Assembly: GCA_011799875.1 (NCBI GenBank)
Contig: CM022299.1
Coordinates: 350,034,526-350,098,525 of the forward strand
Origin: Thinopyrum elongatum
Taxonomy: Eukaryota; Streptophyta; Magnoliopsida; Poales; Poaceae
Direction of reading: 5' to 3'
Length of the DNA stretch: 64,000 nt
Shown: positions 11,509 through 20,994 of the stretch, piece by piece
Position numbering within the stretch: position 1 is the first letter of the stretch
Layout of the letters: each line of letters starts with the position of its first letter
Translations under genes and position numbers: made by a program
The notes under the pieces: generated by a model
What the model was told of the DNA's origin: nothing
The model's input: the letters and a program-made list of their open reading frames with translations, nothing else
The model's database searches: none

Positions 11509-12868
11509 CTACTCAAGAATTTCAAAGTTGATTAGGACTAGCTCTCCTTGCCGAGAAAGTTTGATTTTGACATCATCCCCTACCGCAACATTTGATAGAG
11601 TTTTGAACCTTTACCATCCTTTAGCATCAATCATCATGCGACCATCCTTTGTACTTACAGTATATTGAGCAGGTTCATTCACACCAAGGCTGCGCATGAT
11701 AAGAGAAACTTGGCCATGGTCGCCTGGATTATTGAACGACTCCCTCGTTGCTCTAGGAATTCTCTGTTTACAAACAAGAAGACATACACAAATAGTTAGA
11801 TCAACACAGTGAATCATGTGAAACAACATGGAAAGAAAAAAGAACGAAGCACTTGGGCTGCCAATGCTTACCAAGAAGGTGGAGATGTCGGTTTTTGTAA
11901 GGACTTTGGTATATGCAGTGGGAACTGCAGCCCAGTCTGTTGCCGGTGCAAGTGCTGGTTCCATTGCCGCTGCATGGGCCGGAGCAGATGCAAGTGCAAC
12001 TTCAAGTGTTGGTGCAGGTGCCGGAGCCATTGCTGGTGCCCATGCCAGTGTGACTGGTAGTGCCGCTGCTGCTGCTGGAGATGGTGCTCCTTGTGGAGCT
12101 GGTGCCGGTGTCAGAGCAGGTGCCCGTGTCGGTGCCCGATCCTCCGGTAGATCAGCCTGATCCGCTGACACGGTCGGTGCCCAATCCTTTGGTAGATCTG
12201 ACTGAGCTTCTGCCGCTGTCAGTGCTAGAGCCAGTGCCGTCGGAGCAGGTGCCGGTGCTCGATCCGATGCTGAAGGTGGTACCGATGTGCGAGACAGCAG
12301 CGATCGTCTCTGGTCTGCTATGATTTCATACTTCAGCTTTCTAACTTCACTAGGCTATGTGACCTTGATCCAGTCTTTTTCTTCACTTCTTTTAAATGCG
12401 AGAAGGACTAATTGTGGCGTGTTTGTTAAAACAAACTTTAGTTCATCATAGGAATTCAGATTGTACTCAGACAACAAACTGATCCAATTGTGTCCAATAA
12501 TATAAGTGATGGACAGTGCCTTCATTACTGACATGACATAAGAAGTGAAACCTGTAAAAATAACCATCATAGAGTGAACCAAAGGGTTTATTCCGTAACG
12601 AATGTGACATGGCAAAACCTGCATCGTAAAATTGCAGCAAAAGTAAGAAAACATGATAGCAAATCAATAAGATTTACTTGATGTGACACGAGTGAATCCT
12701 TACCAGGATATCACTATGTTCAAGTTCTAAATTGAAGGTTGATCGTCCAATTACGGGTGGCATGCAGGGCCCCCACTTACTCCCACAAGTAGGACAGTCC
12801 AAAGGTCGTGACAACTTGTATGGAGCGAACATCCATGGGACTGGAAATCTCGGTGGGTGCGATAAACC
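11509..12868 (-). pseudogene. B3-domain protein gene, locus B (two B3 domains, Ala/Pro-rich linker), two in-frame stops
   Basis: Exons read on the minus strand are: 12,868-12,704 with a C-P-T-C-G motif; 12,618 onward with the first B3 domain (MVIFTGFTSYVMSV, then FVLTNTPQLVLLAF); a long Ala/Pro-rich linker to 11,872 (GTAAGC donor); and 11,763-11,509 with the second B3 domain (RIPRATRESFNNPGDHGQ to ELVLINFEILE). Splicing at 11,872/11,763 is phase 0 and rebuilds a typical B3 start (T-F-L-R-I-P-R-A-T). Two in-frame stops interrupt it: TAG at 12,355-12,357 between domain 1 and the linker (unless an intron removes it), and TAA at 11,611-11,613 inside domain 2 after G-W. Exon order and spacing mirror locus A, so the two are tandem paralogues. 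The function would be nuclear DNA binding. Confidence 0.7.
11873..12350 (-). repeat. Ala/Pro-coding minisatellite in the B3 linker
   Basis: Degenerate GCACCGGCACCTGCT-like 6- and 12-bp repeats code for runs such as A-P-A-P-A-P and A-L-A-S-A-P-A. Related R-A-P-T modules (LPKDWAPTVSAD and LPEDRAPTRAP) are repeated about 50 bp apart. Locus A has no equivalent, so the linker has expanded in locus B only. Confidence 0.6.
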
Positions 12869-14130
12869 CTGCAATGCATACAGATATTGGAGTGTAACCA
12901 TAATTGATAAACCGTCCTCATAAAAAAGATGATCTGGATACTTCAAAATATACAGACTGAATTGAGTGGACAGACATTAACATAGACTGTTCTCAGGACT
13001 CACCATACAACAAAAGCGGCAGTACTAAACAATACAGGGTTCACACACACAAATCAAGTACTGAACAACAATACTTACTACAGACAAGCAAAGTTGCACT
13101 AATTAATCTCTGCAGACTGTTTCTTGCCACCGACCTACGGGATGTACCCCACATAACTGACTAGGCCATGGACTTCGTGAGAGATGTCTACTGGCACCAT
13201 CGCCATCTCGTCAACCTTGGAGAACCTAACAGAGTGGTCTTTCACTCATAAACATGACGATGAAGACAGTCCGCATCAGATTTGTCGGGAAGCTTTACAA
13301 GAACCACACCCTTCGCAATTGAAGGCACAACTAGGAAATTGTTGTGGTGAAGTACACCCTCGATAACACGCCTGACAACAAAGCTACAGGAAAACACTTG
13401 TTCACGACACGTGGTGATAAGGACACAGCAGCTGGATAGTTTAGTAGTACAACTCATCTCCACCGTAGACCTGGTTCTAATTCAAATAGAAACCAAATAT
13501 TTTATTACTACTTCCGTTCAGAAATATAAGATGATTTTCGATATTTTACTCCATATAAGACTACATATACGCACAGAAATGAGTGAACAAAGACACTAGA
13601 ACATGTCTTCAAAGGTATGAGAGCAGAGGGATTACTTGCAATATCCATAACACAAGTTACTGAGGCTACTATACTCTCTTCAAAGGCATGAGAGCTAAAA
13701 TCTTGCATTTCCTACAACTAACATTGATGTTCATAAAGTAGTTGAAAGTAATCTAGAAGAAATTAGTGTTATGTGCAAAAATCATATGTATGTCAGCCTC
13801 TCGCATGCTTTGGTCAAAAGAGCAATTTAGAACCGTCATTTGGAACACAAAAATCACATGCAAGATCACCCAGAAAGTTGTACTACTAGTACTAGTACTG
13901 GGTGTTAGATGAAAAAACAAGATCAAGATCGCCAAAGAGATCGTCAAGAAGAGATATTACCTAGACTAGCTTAACGAGGGATCCCAGAGAGGGGGGCTTG
14001 AAAGGGCGATGGCCTTGAGCTTGTCTGAGGAAATCTCGGTGGGGTGCTTGCGCTTCTTCGTACCTTGAGCCTCGACGGTTTTTGGCCAGAGCCATAGACA
14101 TCACTTCGGCCGATGCTCCAGGGTCCATCA
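12869..14130 (-). other. Probable 5' introns and a possible first exon of B3 locus B
   Basis: No B3-like coding is visible upstream of 12,868. A frame starting at 14,128 (MDPGASAEVMSMALAKNR) runs to a CTAG|GTAATA donor-like site near 13,965. It is a candidate first exon but has no recognised domain. The rest is AT-rich intron-like sequence with a MITE-like piece at 13,505-13,630. Confidence 0.35.
13505..13630. mobile_element. Stowaway-type MITE, left part only
   Basis: TACTTCCGTTCAGAAATATAAG, then CATATAAGACTACATA and AGAAATGAGTGAACAAAGACACT, follow the usual layout of Triticeae Stowaway elements. The mirrored right half ending in GGAGGGAGTA is not seen, so the copy is truncated. Confidence 0.5.
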
Positions 14131-14429
14131 TGAAACTATCAATTAGAAATAAAAGAAAAGAAACCATAATCACAAACCCAAAAGAATAACAGAGAGGGAG
14201 TTATAGGATCAGTCGCGGGGTTACAAGACCGGGCCTTGGCCAGAAGCAACACCATTGATGCGCTCACCCTTCCTTCTTTGGGAGAGAAGAACAATGGCAG
14301 AAGCACGTCGGGGTTTTCTTGAAGAAATGAAGAACAAGATGAGGGAGAAGTGAGTTGGGGTTTTCTTCAAGAGAGGAAGCTGAGGGAGAAGAATGAAATG
14401 ATGGTTGCTTCGTCCGTCTAAATTACTGC

Positions 14430-14640
14430 TGGAAAGGTGGGGGTTTTGTGATTTGACGGTTCATTGGGCACTGTTGCGGCGCTTTGACTGGTGTAGTCTA
14501 TCGTGTAGTTGTGCACTCTAGTACGGAGTAATTTAGTGCATGGCAAGTGGACCCCGATGCTGGCTGTCCCACACATCGGCAAAAGTGAGTAGGAAGGTTC
14601 TCGACGATCGTCGAGGAGGATCCGCATGGTAGAGCGTGTC
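14430..14640 (-). promoter_or_regulatory. Upstream module shared by the B3 loci (copy 2)
   Basis: This block matches 10,835-10,990 in order: GGTGGGGGTTTTGTGATTTGACGG, TTGCGGCGCTTTGACTGG, TTGTGCACTCTAGTACGGAGTAATTTAGTGCATGGCA and GGACCCCGATGC. It carries a small insertion (TACGGAGTAA) absent from copy 1. It is the equivalent upstream region of locus B. Confidence 0.6.
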
Positions 14641-15231
14641 CACTATTTCTGAAAGAAAAATTGATTACAACAAGCATTTCCACTCTTACGACGGAGGAGT
14701 GCAAAACACGGCAGCCACTTGAACTTACACAGTACTCCTACTACTAGGCATGTGCAGTGGTTCATACGTTAGTACTCTAATCTTGTTGCTAGTGTAGGAA
14801 GATATGACGATAAAAAATGATGTTGTGCGCATGTCAACTATATGAACAGTAATGTAACATGCCCCTTTTTTGACTGTCCAATCGAGAATGAACGGTGAGA
14901 TCAATGTTAACAGAACTAGGACTACAGCTCACAGAGAGTACAGTGCTACAGTACTCCCCGGAACATGGGATCTGAGATGAGCATGAAGGGTGCATGAGCC
15001 CACACTAGGTTGACACAAATACACTAGGAGCATGCAGAGAATGCATGAAGAGGGGCGCTGAGATGAGCATGCACGAAGAGGGAACAACTATATTGGGATG
15101 AGAATGCAACAAAACACACCCGCACGCTTTGTGCTACAGTGACTGTTCTGTACCGTCTGAGTTGGATCCAATGGTCATGTTGCCCCGAGACATGCGTAGG
15201 CATAGGACGCCTAAACACCACCGAAGTCCCT
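14641..15231. other. Spacer without recognised gene
   Basis: Mixed-composition sequence. AATGAACGGTGAGATC and CTCACAGAGAGTACAGTGCTACAG are the only notable phrases. No supported coding, RNA gene or transposon end was found. Its right end is the 3' flank of the coiled-coil gene. Confidence 0.4.
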
Positions 15232-15915
15232 CTACTTCTTGAGGCGCACGACGGTGGTGATGCAGGGTGCCACCGCCCGCAGAGCCCACTCCCGGTCGAC
15301 GGGAGCCAGCTCATCAAAGACAACGTCCAATGGCACGAATGGATTCCGGTGATGAAGCCCTGAGAAGATTTGCCCGGCAATGGCGACGGCCGCTTGCAAC
15401 CCCTCCTTGTCCAGCTCCACCCCCACCACTGTGCGGAGACGGCTCAGCTCCTTGGAGATATAGGTGAAGAAGGAGACCAGGTCAGGAAGCCGCAGCTTGT
15501 TGAAGTCGATGGGGTGGTCGAACAGGTTTAGCCCAATGGCGGGCATGGTCGCGCTGGCACGACGGTAGGCATCGTGTAGCCGCAACATGTGCGTGGCAAC
15601 TTGGTCCAGCAAGTGGTTGAGGCGATCCTGGACCTCATCACGATCGGCCCGCTCGTGCTCCAGCCGGCTCACCTGACCGCCTATCGTATCTCCCGCTTTC
15701 TGCAGCAACGTTGTCGATGCCTCAAGCATCGTTGTGGTGGATGCCTGCCACTTTTGAAGCTCCATGAATTCCCGCACATAAAGGAGGAGCATGGCACTCC
15801 TCTCCTCCTTGAGCTCACGGAGCTCCATGTCCTTGGCCCTGAGTTCTGCATCCTTGGCATGGAGCTCTTGTGTCAGGCGCTTCACCTCAGAGTCCGTCAT
15901 CTGGTGCACCGCCAT
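15232..15915 (-). CDS. Single-exon coiled-coil protein of unknown function
   Basis: The ATG at 15,915 (MAVHQMTDSEV) opens an intact 227-residue frame ending at 15,232. Residues about 10-110 are heptad-rich and highly charged, with a repeated K-D-A/M-E-L-R motif (AELRAKDMELRELKEER), as in a coiled coil. The C-terminal half is mixed and globular-looking (GLNLFDHPIDFNKLRLPD, then GQIFSGLHHRNPFVPLDVVF). No signal peptide, membrane segment or known catalytic motif is visible. The frame is clean for its length and the codon composition is GC-rich, unlike the surrounding AT-rich spacer, so it is likely a real or recently active gene. A longer frame upstream lacks an ATG. Its function is unknown. Confidence 0.6.
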   Translation of the reverse strand: MAVHQMTDSEVKRLTQELHAKDAELRAKDMELRELKEERSAMLLLYVREFMELQKWQASTTTMLEASTTLLQKAGDTIGGQVSRLEHERADRDEVQDRLNHLLDQVATHMLRLHDAYRRASATMPAIGLNLFDHPIDFNKLRLPDLVSFFTYISKELSRLRTVVGVELDKEGLQAAVAIAGQIFSGLHHRNPFVPLDVVFDELAPVDREWALRAVAPCITTVVRLKK

Positions 15916-17100
15916 GGAACCAGGTAGAAGCAATGGGGAGAGGAAGCAAAGGGGGCAAAATGGCTGAAAGGCAATGCAATCTACAGGAAGGCGGAGGGAG
16001 CAAGCCGAGGAGCGGGGTGAATCTTTTGGTTTTCACCATGGGAAAACACCACTCGACGACTTTTCACTGCACGGAGCAGTGGGTTTTACAGGCAGAGTCA
16101 TCATGACTAATTGCTGCCGTGCCTGCTCCCGTCAATCAAAAAAATAAAAATCTTGCCACGCCTGCCGCACCCAAAGACCAGTGCAACACAGCGGTGGATA
16201 TTTAAATTTACCTACCGGCAAGGAGAGAAAAAAAGGGGTGAAAAAACAAATGTGGCGGCGGCCTAGCTAATCGGTCGCACTAGCCCAACTAGCTAGCCAC
16301 CGTGCTTCACTGATGTACTCGGCAGGAAAGGTGGGCTTTTGTGATTTGGCGACTCATTTACTTGCTTCGACGCTACGAACGAGGAGGACCCAGAAAACAC
16401 GCGGTAGGGTGTCCCACGTCTCGGCAAGGAAGAAAATATGCGTGCACCACCCGGGAGGACCCAGAAACTGCAAGGTAGGGTGTGCCACGTCTCAGCACAG
16501 AGGAAAAATGTGCGTGTAAAAATAAACTATATCAAACTACCTATAGTTCGACCTCGGGACCCAGTCAGTCGGTCAAAAACACACCACTAGCCACACAACT
16601 TTATCATTCTAACGTGGCACGGATGATAGGTGTGGTTAGCTCCGTCTCGACCAGCCACAACATCACTTGTTCTAGGCGATTCATCTATTTTCCAAGCATT
16701 CTTTTTAGTTATAATAACACCAGGCAAGCTCGCGCTGCTCTTCGTGTGTGCCCGTGCATCTAAAGGTTGTACTACTAGATGGAGAGGAGAGAGATGGCAG
16801 ACATGGGACCCACCAGTAAGTCAGTCAACGTTCATGCACGTGTTGACTAGCCACTCCCTCTACTCTACTCAATGTAATACTGTATAAAATAAAGTTATGC
16901 GACAAAGCCAACAATTGTTACGGTTTCAGGCTACCGACGTACGCTTTGTACTCAAGGTTTGCCGGTTCAAATCTCGTCCTTCAGATTTGTTAGTTTTAGG
17001 TCCAAATTTGACCATTGACAAGTGGGCCTCCCATGTGTTGTTCCAATATTTCAGTGTAGGATGGTTTTTTTGCACAAACACTTTGCGCGGTTAGACAAGT
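15916..17100. other. Upstream region of coiled-coil gene and mixed repeats
   Basis: 16,325-16,390 carries a shortened third copy of the B3 upstream module (AAAGGTGGGCTTTTGTGATTTGGCGACTCATT). A phrase with CCCAGAAA and GGTAGGGTGT...CCACGTCTC is doubled at 16,385-16,425 and 16,455-16,500. 16,720-16,830 matches 20,995-21,105 (start of the segmental duplication). No supported coding sequence. Confidence 0.45.
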
Positions 17101-18990
17101 TACGGCACCAGTTACACGTATTTTGCAAGTTTAGGAACAAAAATGATAGCGGCATAGAATATCACATGCTCCCCGCAGCTTAGATGCTATGGTTATACGA
17201 GATTTTACATCGTTGGATCTGAGATCCAATGGCTTGGGAGTATTTTTTTTGTAATTATGTGCAATTTCCAAACTCTTCAATGGTTTTTTTTTTGCAAAAA
17301 AAAAACAATCAGGCCTCGTGTGAGCCGCTGGATCTTGGTTCTAACGGCTCCCAGTAGCTCATATTAGGTGCTCCCCGCAGCTTAATTAGCCGCTACGGTG
17401 ATACTATCATCTAGGTTGTTGGATCTGAGATTCAATGCCATGTGCGTAGTATTTGTACTTTCTGCGCAATTCCCAAACTCTTTGAGGCCTATATTGCAAA
17501 AACATTCAAATGTCCTACTGCGAGCCGTTAGATCTCCCGGGAACTCGTATCACCATAGAATCTACGGTGTGGGAGCACCTCATATTCCCCCGTGAGACAA
17601 AACATCAGGTGCTCTCGCAGCTTGGATGCTATGGTGATATGAGCTTCGAGGTCGTTCGATCTGAGATCCAATGGCATCTGAGTAATCTTTGTGCTTGTGG
17701 GTTGTGCCCGAACTCTTTGGGGGCTTTTCTACAAAAAACATTCGAACCACCAAGGAGTCGTTGGATCTCAGATCCAACGGCTCCGAGGAGCTTGTAGCAC
17801 CACAGCATCTAAGGTGTGGTAGCACGTGATATTCTTAAATACAAGAGAATATGAGGTCTTCCCTCATCTTAGATGCTACGATGATACGAGCTTCGAGGCC
17901 GCTGGATATAATGTTCAAAAAATTATAATCTAAACAATCCTAAATAGAGCTTCACAATTTTATCTAAGGTTGAGGGGTTACCAACCGACAATCTACATAG
18001 CTCTGCCTATGTAAGAGGTGTAGTGGGAGCATCTAGGTGTGAGAGAGACGACGCAAGAAAGCGAGGTCAATCGAGTCATTTATAGAGGGAGAGATCGAGT
18101 GAGTGTGGCCTAGCGTACACTCGAATGTTAAAGATGATACACTGAGATATCGTGCGGCGAAACTGCAGTGAGGCTGGAGGGAGATAGTTACCGAGATAGT
18201 GGCCTAGATAGACTTTGTGTGTGCGTGCACGGTGAAGGTGTTTTACAAAGTCAACATACATGTCTTGAGAGGGAGAGGGAGGGTTTTTCATGGAGGGCAC
18301 GACGAGGTTGTGTGTGAGAAATACATTTGTTGAGAGTGTGTGGGCGGGTGTGACATAAATGGAGATCGAAACGTGAAGAGAAATACTGAGCGCGCGTGTG
18401 TCGGATACCAATAGCTCTATTAGCAAAGAAATGAAGATCGATCGATACATGAAGTATGTGTGGTAGGGGGGCTGTCGATGGAGAGACCTAAACACAACAT
18501 TTGCATGTACATAGTACTAGACTTAATATTCATGTTTCAATTGATTGTGCATTTTAAATATTGAATTGAGGACCATGCATGGCTTACATTTTATTTTTGA
18601 ATTCGTGTCATACATGCATGGTCATACATCCACGTTGAGATCACTATATCACAAACTCACTCTAATTCAAGAACTCGTCATAAATAAATTACCGCGCCTT
18701 TTGGAATGACCGGTTATTTGCAAGGAAAATACGGGCATTTTAATACATATAGATTTGTTCGGCAATTTAAAAAAAGATTCCTTTCGCATTCTCGAATGGT
18801 AGCACCCGATGGCGTACCAGCCAGACCCGGGCTCGTGTCCTGCTGGTGGCGTGCGTGGTACGCACATTAGCCAACCCCAACCTAAAGAACCGCGATATTA
18901 AACTTTGCGCCTCCGCGTTTTGAGTCGAAATATCTGGCGGCCAGAATTCTAGCCCTAAGAAATTCCCCTCATGTCCCCGGTCCATAATGA
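16720..18990. repeat. Segmental duplication, copy 1
   Basis: Landmarks occur in the same order here and at 20,995-23,760. They are TTCGTGTGTGCCCGTG...GACCCACCAGTAAGT, ATAATCTAAAC...CGAAGGTTGAGG, AGGTCAATCGA, CTAGATAGAC, TAGTACTA(G)ACTTAATATT, ATTGAGGACCATGCAT, GATCACTATATCACAAAC, TTATTTGCAAGGAAAA(T/C)ACGGGCAT, and CGAAATATCTGGCGGCC. Copies are diverged but clearly homologous. Confidence 0.7.
17100..17930. repeat. Degenerate tandem repeat, about 205-250-bp units
   Basis: Four units start near 17,165, 17,370, 17,610 and 17,850. Each has (G)GTGCTC-CCGCAGCTT, GATGCTATGGTGATACGAG and GTTGGATCTGAGATCCAATGGC. The last phrase is a near-perfect palindrome centred in GGATCTGAGATCC, and at 17,760-17,780 it appears as CGTTGGATCTCAGATCCAACG. 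Confidence 0.7.
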
Positions 18991-19570
18991 CAACCGATGA
19001 ACAATGGAGGGATGCTTTAGTAACTAGCCCATGTTACCTACCGTGCCGAGCACGGGTCAATTCCCTTGGTCGCCGCTACCCAAGGTCACCCGTCAACTCC
19101 ATTGCCTAGTACTAATAGTACCACACCAGGACGAGCACCGAATGGAGCTCCGTTTGTTGATTTTGTTCGTGCGTTGTTCGTGCCTACTAGAGTTACTATA
19201 TCAGGCAATGCACTGGTACGGAGGGATTATCTTTTTACTCTGCATATATAACTTGTCTAAAGTCAAACTAAGCAAAATGCTTGACCAAATCCTTTCTTAA
19301 GAAATATTAACATCTACAACAGTAAAGATGTATGGCTTGAAAATTTATTTCATGATGCAGGTTATGATATTTTTTTGAATCCTGGATTTTAAATTCCAGA
19401 AAATCCAAAACTGACCTCAAATTCAAGAAACTGAGCATGGTCACGTGATATGGCACAAATAGGCTGTCGTATTTTTTTGTTCAATTTGAGACAAGCTGCT
19501 TATGAAAAGTTGCACAAATGAAGAGCCAAGGTATTTTGGAACAAAGACATGTCACGTTAACGTGAACAGT
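18991..19570. other. Spacer with a possible MITE fragment
   Basis: GTACGGAGGGATTATC at 19,217 followed by AAAGTCAAACTAAGCAAAATGCTTGACC resembles the right end of a Stowaway-like element. A matching left end is missing. The rest is AT-rich with no supported coding. Confidence 0.35.
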
Positions 19571-19880
19571 TTCACTATTCAAACCGTGGGCGTTCGACCT
19601 ACGTGCCGCCACGAGTCCCGCTTCTCATCGGCAGGTGCCGTCCGAGAAAGCGTGTGAGTCGATGGGAGGCGTGCGAGCAGACCGCATCGCTGGCTGACCG
19701 GGAGGCGGGCCCTTTGACCAGGCTCCGCCGCCCACCTTCCTCCCAACTGCCCCCACTTTTAATGGCGCCGGCGCCGCAGTTTAAATCACCCCCGCACTCC
19801 CCGGTCTCGCTACAATCTTCTCTCTTCCTCTCGGATTCTCCCGTCGTCTACCTCCAACCAGCCTGACCTCACCGTACGCC
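19571..19880 (+). promoter_or_regulatory. Putative promoter and 5' UTR of the Pro/Ala-rich gene
   Basis: This GC-rich leader contains a TATA-like TTTAAATC near 19,780. A C/T-rich stretch (CTCGCTACAATCTTCTCTCTTCC) follows, a common feature of plant 5' UTRs. The start codon at 19,881 is about 100 bp downstream. Inferred from layout only. Confidence 0.4.
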
Positions 19881-20531
19881 ATGTTGCATCACGATGGTCT
19901 GCCCTTAGTCTTCCAGTTTCCCGAGGAAGACACCCAGCCGGAGTCTCAAGAACATAAGGCGCTTTGGGACAAGCTTGAACTGGCCTTGCAGGAAGATGCC
20001 GCGCCTGTCCCCGCTCCCATTCTAGCTCCTGTCACCCCGACTGTGCCAGTGCCCATCCCTGTGGCATTGATGGCCTGGGAGCCGCACATTGTCGCCGAGC
20101 TTGAAGCCACGGGGTTTCACGAGGTCCCCACTGACTTTCATGCGCCCGTGCACCTGCCAGCGCATGCGCCTGCGCGTGCACTGATGCGTGCGCCCGTGCC
20201 TGTGCCCGTGCACACGAATGTCTCCGCCGCGCCGTTGCCATCGCCTGTCCCCGCGCCGGTGCCAGTGCCCCCCTCAATGGCATGGATCGCCGCCGTCAAC
20301 CGCTTCCTTGCACCAACGCCAGTCGCCTCCTCCCGCCAGTTGACTGGCTCCTGGAGACCGAAGTCCAGAACATTCTGGCCTTCCTTGAAGCTAGGGCCAA
20401 CGTCCAGGAGTACGCCAACAACAGCGCAAGACGCTGCCGTCGCCGCCGGTCAGTGGCCCGACGACACACAGAGCACGGCAGAGGAGTCGCTTCCCGCCGC
20501 AAGACGCCTCCGCCACCGCCGCGTGATCTAA
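19881..20531 (+). CDS. Pro/Ala/Val-rich single-exon protein of unknown function
   Basis: The frame codes 216 residues from ATG 19,881 (MLHHDGLPLVFQFPEED) to TAA 20,529-20,531. The N-terminus is acidic (EHKALWDKLELALQED). Residues about 42-135 are rich in A-P-V and include P-V-P-V-P repeats. After residue 150 the chain becomes basic and low in hydrophobics. Between about 20,340 and 20,425 the +1-shifted frame (VDWLLETEVQNILAFLEARA) looks much more like protein than the frame used here, which suggests two compensating indels or an old frameshift. No known domain, signal peptide or membrane segment was recognised. It is flanked by the two copies of the segmental duplication. Confidence 0.5.
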   Translation: MLHHDGLPLVFQFPEEDTQPESQEHKALWDKLELALQEDAAPVPAPILAPVTPTVPVPIPVALMAWEPHIVAELEATGFHEVPTDFHAPVHLPAHAPARALMRAPVPVPVHTNVSAAPLPSPVPAPVPVPPSMAWIAAVNRFLAPTPVASSRQLTGSWRPKSRTFWPSLKLGPTSRSTPTTAQDAAVAAGQWPDDTQSTAEESLPAARRLRHRRVI

Positions 20532-20543
20532 ATATGCCATGAA

Positions 20544-20580
20544 AAATGTTCGGATTGCCATGCTTAAAATCCGAACATTT
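20544..20580 (+). terminator. Perfect 13-bp inverted repeat after the Pro/Ala-rich gene
   Basis: AAATGTTCGGATT (20,544-20,556) pairs with AATCCGAACATTT (20,568-20,580) across an 11-nt loop, 13 bp after the stop codon. It could form a 3' UTR stem. Plant genes do not need such a terminator, so the role is open. Confidence 0.5.
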
Positions 20581-20994
20581 GGGATTTATCATTTGCGTTT
20601 ATTTTAGTTCGATCGTGGTATGAATGTAAAGTCGTAGTCAGACTAAATGAAATCTATGGTTTGATCGATTGAATGTTCTGCTAGAGCTGTATCAAATTAA
20701 ATATAAAACATCATCAAGCCACATTTATTGCTTCTCATTGCAAACATTTCATATTAAATACCACGTCAATTCCAAATATTTTTTTAGGGAAGCCAGTTCC
20801 AAATACTTGTAGGGCGCGAGCAGTCCCCTTATTCGAGCACTAGGCGATACATCTATTTATCCACACATTTAATTGTTAGTAGATACTACTAGCCTAACTT
20901 GTCCGTCACGGTCACTGTTGTTCCTAAACTTGTTACATATAATACTAGTACTAGTATTACGTGAAACTGGTGCCGTAACTTGTGAACGCGTCAA
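20581..20994. other. Spacer, AT-rich
   Basis: This AT-rich 3' flank contains a TACTAGTACTAGTATTA run at 20,945-20,961. No supported feature beyond that. Confidence 0.4.

Noticed and set aside
20022..20283. Minus-strand His/Arg-rich frames
   Set aside because: They lie antisense to the Pro/Ala-rich gene and are explained by its codon composition.
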